From Pedobacter namyangjuensis (lineage in GTDB: Bacteria; Bacteroidota; Bacteroidia; Sphingobacteriales; Sphingobacteriaceae): a DNA stretch of 64,000 nt. Made by a program: the position numbers and the translations under genes. Positions 61,182 through 64,000 of this stretch are shown here, in pieces. Position 1 is the stretch's first letter; each line of letters begins with the position of its first letter. The notes beneath the pieces were generated by a model that was not told where the DNA came from, ran no database searches, and worked only from the letters and a program-made list of their open reading frames with translations. The stretch lies in contig NZ_QMHQ01000003.1 of assembly GCF_003313325.1 (NCBI RefSeq), forward strand, positions 788,762-852,761, written 5' to 3'.

Positions 61182-61390
61182 TTTGAGTTGCTGGTTTTGC
61201 ATTGACAGTTATGGATTTGGGTTAGCCCCCACTTGCTTTAATATCGCGTCTTTCCCGCGTGGGCGGGAATCTTAATGCTAACAAAACTTTTTATCATTAC
61301 GATTGACAGTCGAGCTGGCAATGACGAACTATGGAATACATATGTTAAAGATGATTTCTGCTCCCCGCAACCATGCCCAAGCACCTCCAG

Positions 61391-61457
61391 CTTTGTTAAC
61401 TAAACCCGGTTGAAGCGGAAATCCCCGATTTATCGGGGTAAAGCGGAAAACGGGGCT
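61391..61457 (-). repeat. Dispersed intergenic repeat, copy B
   Basis: On the minus strand it starts AGCCCCGTTTTCCGCTTTA and ends CCGGGTTTAGTTAACAAAG, clearly related to copy A at 27389-27465. The centre CCCCGATAAATCGGGG is a perfect hairpin, and the element is shorter than copy A by several bases. Confidence 0.72.
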
Positions 61458-61528
61458 AAAAGTGCGATGAAATGCTGACATCGTTTTTCAAACAAATAAA
61501 AGCTTAAAAAAAGCGTTGTAAAAAAGAA

Positions 61529-61554
61529 GCCTCTGATGCAATTGCACCAGAGGC
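61529..61554 (-). terminator. Terminator for the right-edge TonB receptor
   Basis: GCCTCTGATGCAA / TTGCACCAGAGGC, 13-base arms with one mismatch and almost no loop, followed in the minus direction by a T-rich stretch. It is 125 bases past the receptor stop. Confidence 0.72.
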
Positions 61555-61678
61555 CGATATTATATTTGGTTGTTTTGAATCAATTCGTAATCTAAATCCG
61601 CAGATTTAAATTTTAGCGTTTTTCAAAGATAGAAGAAATCTTTGCACATAACGAATTTAATCGTAACCATTTTGTTAC

Positions 61679-64000
61679 CTACTGCATTCCGCCCATTTGA
61701 CCACCACCTTGCTGTTGTTCTTGTTTTACGTCGTCGTTTTTAATTTTCTTCTTTTCTGTAAATTTAAGTTTACCGAAAGAATAGCTAAAGTTGACGCCGA
61801 ATGAACGTAAAGGATAGTAAATATTTGAGCTTTGGAAGCTTCCGTTTGTGGTATTCTCTGTTTTAATGTGCAAATCGCGATTGAAAGGATTTAAGGTGTT
61901 GATACCAATAGAGCCTTTTTTCTTCAAAATTTCTTGTTTTAGCGCTGCGCCATAAAAAACCATTGCATCTGTTTTGCCTTGAAAAGTACGGCGTGGAGAG
62001 TTTACAACTCCAAAAAACTCTAAGCTTAAACCTTTGCTAAAGGTAGTTGCCGATCTTAAAAACACATTATAGTTTAAATAAGTTGGTGTATTTACACCTG
62101 TAAAATCGTTGCTTACGTTGTAGGTATTTACTCCAATGTTAGTCATTAAAGTCCATTTTGGCTTAGGATTGTACGATGCGAATACGTTAGCGCCAAAAGT
62201 TTCTGAAGTACCCACATTAATGTAAGTTGTTAAAATTTTATCTATTCCGTCTTCTACAATTGGCGATATTGCGCTTTCGATAATGTCTTGCGTACGGCGA
62301 TAATATACCGAGGCGTTAATCATTGATGATTTTGGATAAACCGAATAACCTAGCTCGATGTTATCGCTTAACTCCGGATCTAGGTTCGGGTTACCTTCCG
62401 AGACACTGAAGCGATTAGCCTCGTTACGGAACGGGTTTAAGTAGAACAAACTCGGACGTTGCACACGACGGTTGTAACTTAACTTAATTGTGGACCCGCC
62501 TTTCAAATTCTGCGAAAGCACTACGCTAGGGAACAGGTTAAAATAATCGTTTTCAATTGGTAAGCTGTTAGCAAATACCCCGTCAATTTTGGTGTATTCT
62601 GCTCTTAAACCACCTTTAACCTGAATCTTTTTAGTAAGGTTAAAACTTAACACACCGTAAGCCGATGCTACATCTTGGTTATAATCAAAATCTTGCGAGT
62701 TTTCTGTGTAATCACTTTTAATATCCCTAAAAATACCTTTAACACCAGTTTCTAAAGTAGTTTTTTTAGACAACGGCAATACGTAATCCGTTTGCGCAGT
62801 GTATTCGTTATTTTTACCTACGTTATTATTTAACAAAGTGAAATCAGGCACGCCACTAGCTCTAAAAATGTTGGTATAATCTGTTGTATTACGACCTTGA
62901 GACCACTGGCCAGAAACCGTAAACTCTTCGCCTACTTTTTTGGTGGTTAATTTGTAATCTACGTTCCAATCCATGTTGTTAAAACCCATATCCATATTAG
63001 ATATGTTGGTAGATGGAATGCCATTTATGAAAATATCATTTTGACCAGGACCACCATTATTGAAGTGGCTATATTTAATATTAGAACTAATGTTATTGTA
63101 AGCATTAATATCGTAATCTATACCTAAACTACCATTATAACCCGGACGTTCCCATTTAGAATAACCGTTTTGAATGGTTGTGGTAGTGCCTGTTTGGTTA
63201 AACATTTCTACCCTTGTATTTTGAGGATAAGCATAACTACCACCTAAGGCCGTGTTTACACTTAAACGATTTGTTTTGGCTGTTAAGTTAAATGACCCGT
63301 TGTTTTGGCGTGTTCCGGCTGCCGCATTTACACTTCCACTAACACCTTGTGCATTAGATTTTTTAGTGATGATATTGATGATACCTCCAGAACCTTCTGC
63401 ATCATATTTAGCAGATGGACTTGTAATTACCTCTACACTTTTGATTTGCTCTGCTGGCAACATTTTTAACGCATCTGCAACGCTATTAGCCATGGTTCCA
63501 GATGGTTTTCCGTTAATTAAAACCCTAACTGCACCACCACGCAATTGAACATTTCCGTTTACGTCTACAGATAGCATCGGTACTTTGCGCATTACATCGG
63601 TTGCATCGCCACCGGCGTTGGTTGCATCTGCTTCAGCATTGTAAACCAAACGGTCTATTTTATTTTCGATGATTGCTTTTTTACCTTCTACAACAACCTC
63701 ATTTAAATTGTTAGATGTTGGCGAAAGCAATACATTACCCATATTATTATCTGGCTTTGCTGGTGTTGTTTTTACAATTACACTTTTGTTTTTGTAACCG
63801 ATAAAACCAATAGCCAATTTATATTCGTCGGGCGTAACGTTTTGTAAAGTTATTTTCCCTTTTGCATCAGTTACCCCTCCATTTACAGTTTTGCCGTCTT
63901 TAACTTTTACTAGCGATACCGTCGCGTAATCTATAGGCTGGTTAGTTAATGAGTCTAAAATTACTGCGGTAATACGACCTGTAATTTTGGTAGCTGTGCC
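61679..64000 (-). CDS. TonB-dependent receptor with outer-membrane beta-barrel domain, N-terminus beyond window edge
   Basis: The frame runs through to base 64000, so the true start is outside; 773 residues are visible. The apparent start at 63817 is an internal TTG. The visible N-terminus reads TGRITAVILDSLTNQPIDYA, a CarboxypepD_reg-like module whose later part contains GKITLQNVTPDEYKLAIGF. It is followed by a plug (VLINGKPSGTMANSVADALKML, then SVEVITSPSAKYDAEGSGGIINIITKK) and a barrel of the OMP_b-brl_3 kind (EGNPNLDPELSDNIELGYS). The C-terminus is unusual: after a last strand (FGVNFSYSFGKLKF) it has a charged tail KKKIKNDDVKQEQQQGGGQMGG, which is common in this receptor subgroup. Substrate unknown; it is transcribed alone. 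Confidence 0.92.
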   Translation of the reverse strand, partial: GTATKITGRITAVILDSLTNQPIDYATVSLVKVKDGKTVNGGVTDAKGKITLQNVTPDEYKLAIGFIGYKNKSVIVKTTPAKPDNNMGNVLLSPTSNNLNEVVVEGKKAIIENKIDRLVYNAEADATNAGGDATDVMRKVPMLSVDVNGNVQLRGGAVRVLINGKPSGTMANSVADALKMLPAEQIKSVEVITSPSAKYDAEGSGGIINIITKKSNAQGVSGSVNAAAGTRQNNGSFNLTAKTNRLSVNTALGGSYAYPQNTRVEMFNQTGTTTTIQNGYSKWERPGYNGSLGIDYDINAYNNISSNIKYSHFNNGGPGQNDIFINGIPSTNISNMDMGFNNMDWNVDYKLTTKKVGEEFTVSGQWSQGRNTTDYTNIFRASGVPDFTLLNNNVGKNNEYTAQTDYVLPLSKKTTLETGVKGIFRDIKSDYTENSQDFDYNQDVASAYGVLSFNLTKKIQVKGGLRAEYTKIDGVFANSLPIENDYFNLFPSVVLSQNLKGGSTIKLSYNRRVQRPSLFYLNPFRNEANRFSVSEGNPNLDPELSDNIELGYSVYPKSSMINASVYYRRTQDIIESAISPIVEDGIDKILTTYINVGTSETFGANVFASYNPKPKWTLMTNIGVNTYNVSNDFTGVNTPTYLNYNVFLRSATTFSKGLSLEFFGVVNSPRRTFQGKTDAMVFYGAALKQEILKKKGSIGINTLNPFNRDLHIKTENTTNGSFQSSNIYYPLRSFGVNFSYSFGKLKFTEKKKIKNDDVKQEQQQGGGQMGGMQ

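Larger units (their letters stand above)
61182..61678. other. Repeat-rich intergenic region
   Basis: 497 bases without a gene. It contains TTCCCGCGTGGGCGGGAA (61252-61269, 7-base perfect arms), a second GC-containing segment around 61290-61330, copy B of a dispersed repeat (61391-61457) and a terminator (61529-61554). No tRNA or open frame of note. Such blocks are typical of Bacteroidota intergenic repeats. Confidence 0.65.

Noticed and set aside
61679..63817. Reading the right-edge receptor as complete with a start at 63817
   Set aside because: That codon is TTG inside a carboxypeptidase-regulatory-like module, and the frame stays open to base 64000.
1..64000. tRNA, rRNA, CRISPR, insertion sequence or prophage
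   Set aside because: No cloverleaf-like block, regular spacer array, transposase or integrase sequence was recognised.

Overview
The window looks like a chromosomal segment of a low-GC (by eye under 40%) Bacteroidota, most likely a Sphingobacteriaceae member such as Pedobacter. The reasons are the two SusC/SusD pairs, a one-protein hybrid two-component regulator, outer-membrane receptors that carry N-terminal carboxypeptidase-regulatory-like modules, the small DUF4295 gene beside rpmG, TAnnTTTG-type promoter boxes, and starts without a clear Shine-Dalgarno sequence. No rRNA, tRNA, CRISPR array, insertion sequence or phage gene was seen. The genus is inference from gene content.

Layout. 1-4298 (+): a TPR sensor kinase (cut by the left edge), its NarL-type response regulator, and a membrane hybrid kinase. 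4360-15536 (-): a tightly packed seven-gene operon encoding a ROK sugar kinase, GH125 alpha-mannosidase, a secreted BSP-type metallopeptidase, GH92 alpha-mannosidase, a DUF1080 protein, a beta-propeller/cytochrome c protein, and a TonB receptor without SusD. 15862-21932 (-): susD and susC, preceded by a LacI-family regulator. 21941-24213 (-): lpxB, a small membrane protein and surE. 24330-29931 (+): an M16 peptidase and an MG2-domain protein. 29985-38739 (-): a second polysaccharide locus (susC, susD, GH130, MFS transporter, and a 571-residue secreted protein of unknown family), with its hybrid two-component regulator at 38850-42986. 43155-64000: mostly housekeeping genes (csbD-like, acs, rpmB, rpmG, DUF4295, ftsY, rimO, bshC, an Ldh-type dehydrogenase, lepB, dapB, parB, parA), plus a MuiA-like protein with an inserted module, a flavin reductase, a peptide-binding lipoprotein, and a TonB receptor that runs off the right edge.

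How it works together. A palindrome centred on GTAAAACGTTTTAC occurs twice in the susC leader region (20751-20768 and 20841-20858), and a shorter form, TAAAACGTTTTA, lies just ahead of the ROK operon (15565-15576). With the adjacent lacI gene this predicts one local regulon. In it SusCD imports alpha-mannan or high-mannose glycans, GH92 and GH125 trim alpha-1,2 and alpha-1,6 mannose, the ROK kinase phosphorylates the sugar, and the BSP peptidase may free the protein part of glycoproteins. The DUF1080 and cytochrome genes in the same operon suggest an added oxidative sugar step, which is unusual beside mannosidases. In the second locus a direct repeat AGTKCACTAT with 21-base spacing sits just upstream of a TAAATTTG promoter box ahead of susC. 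This fits a binding site for the AraC-type output domain of the hybrid regulator. GH130 suggests beta-mannosides as the substrate, and the 571-residue protein is the best candidate for an undescribed enzyme.
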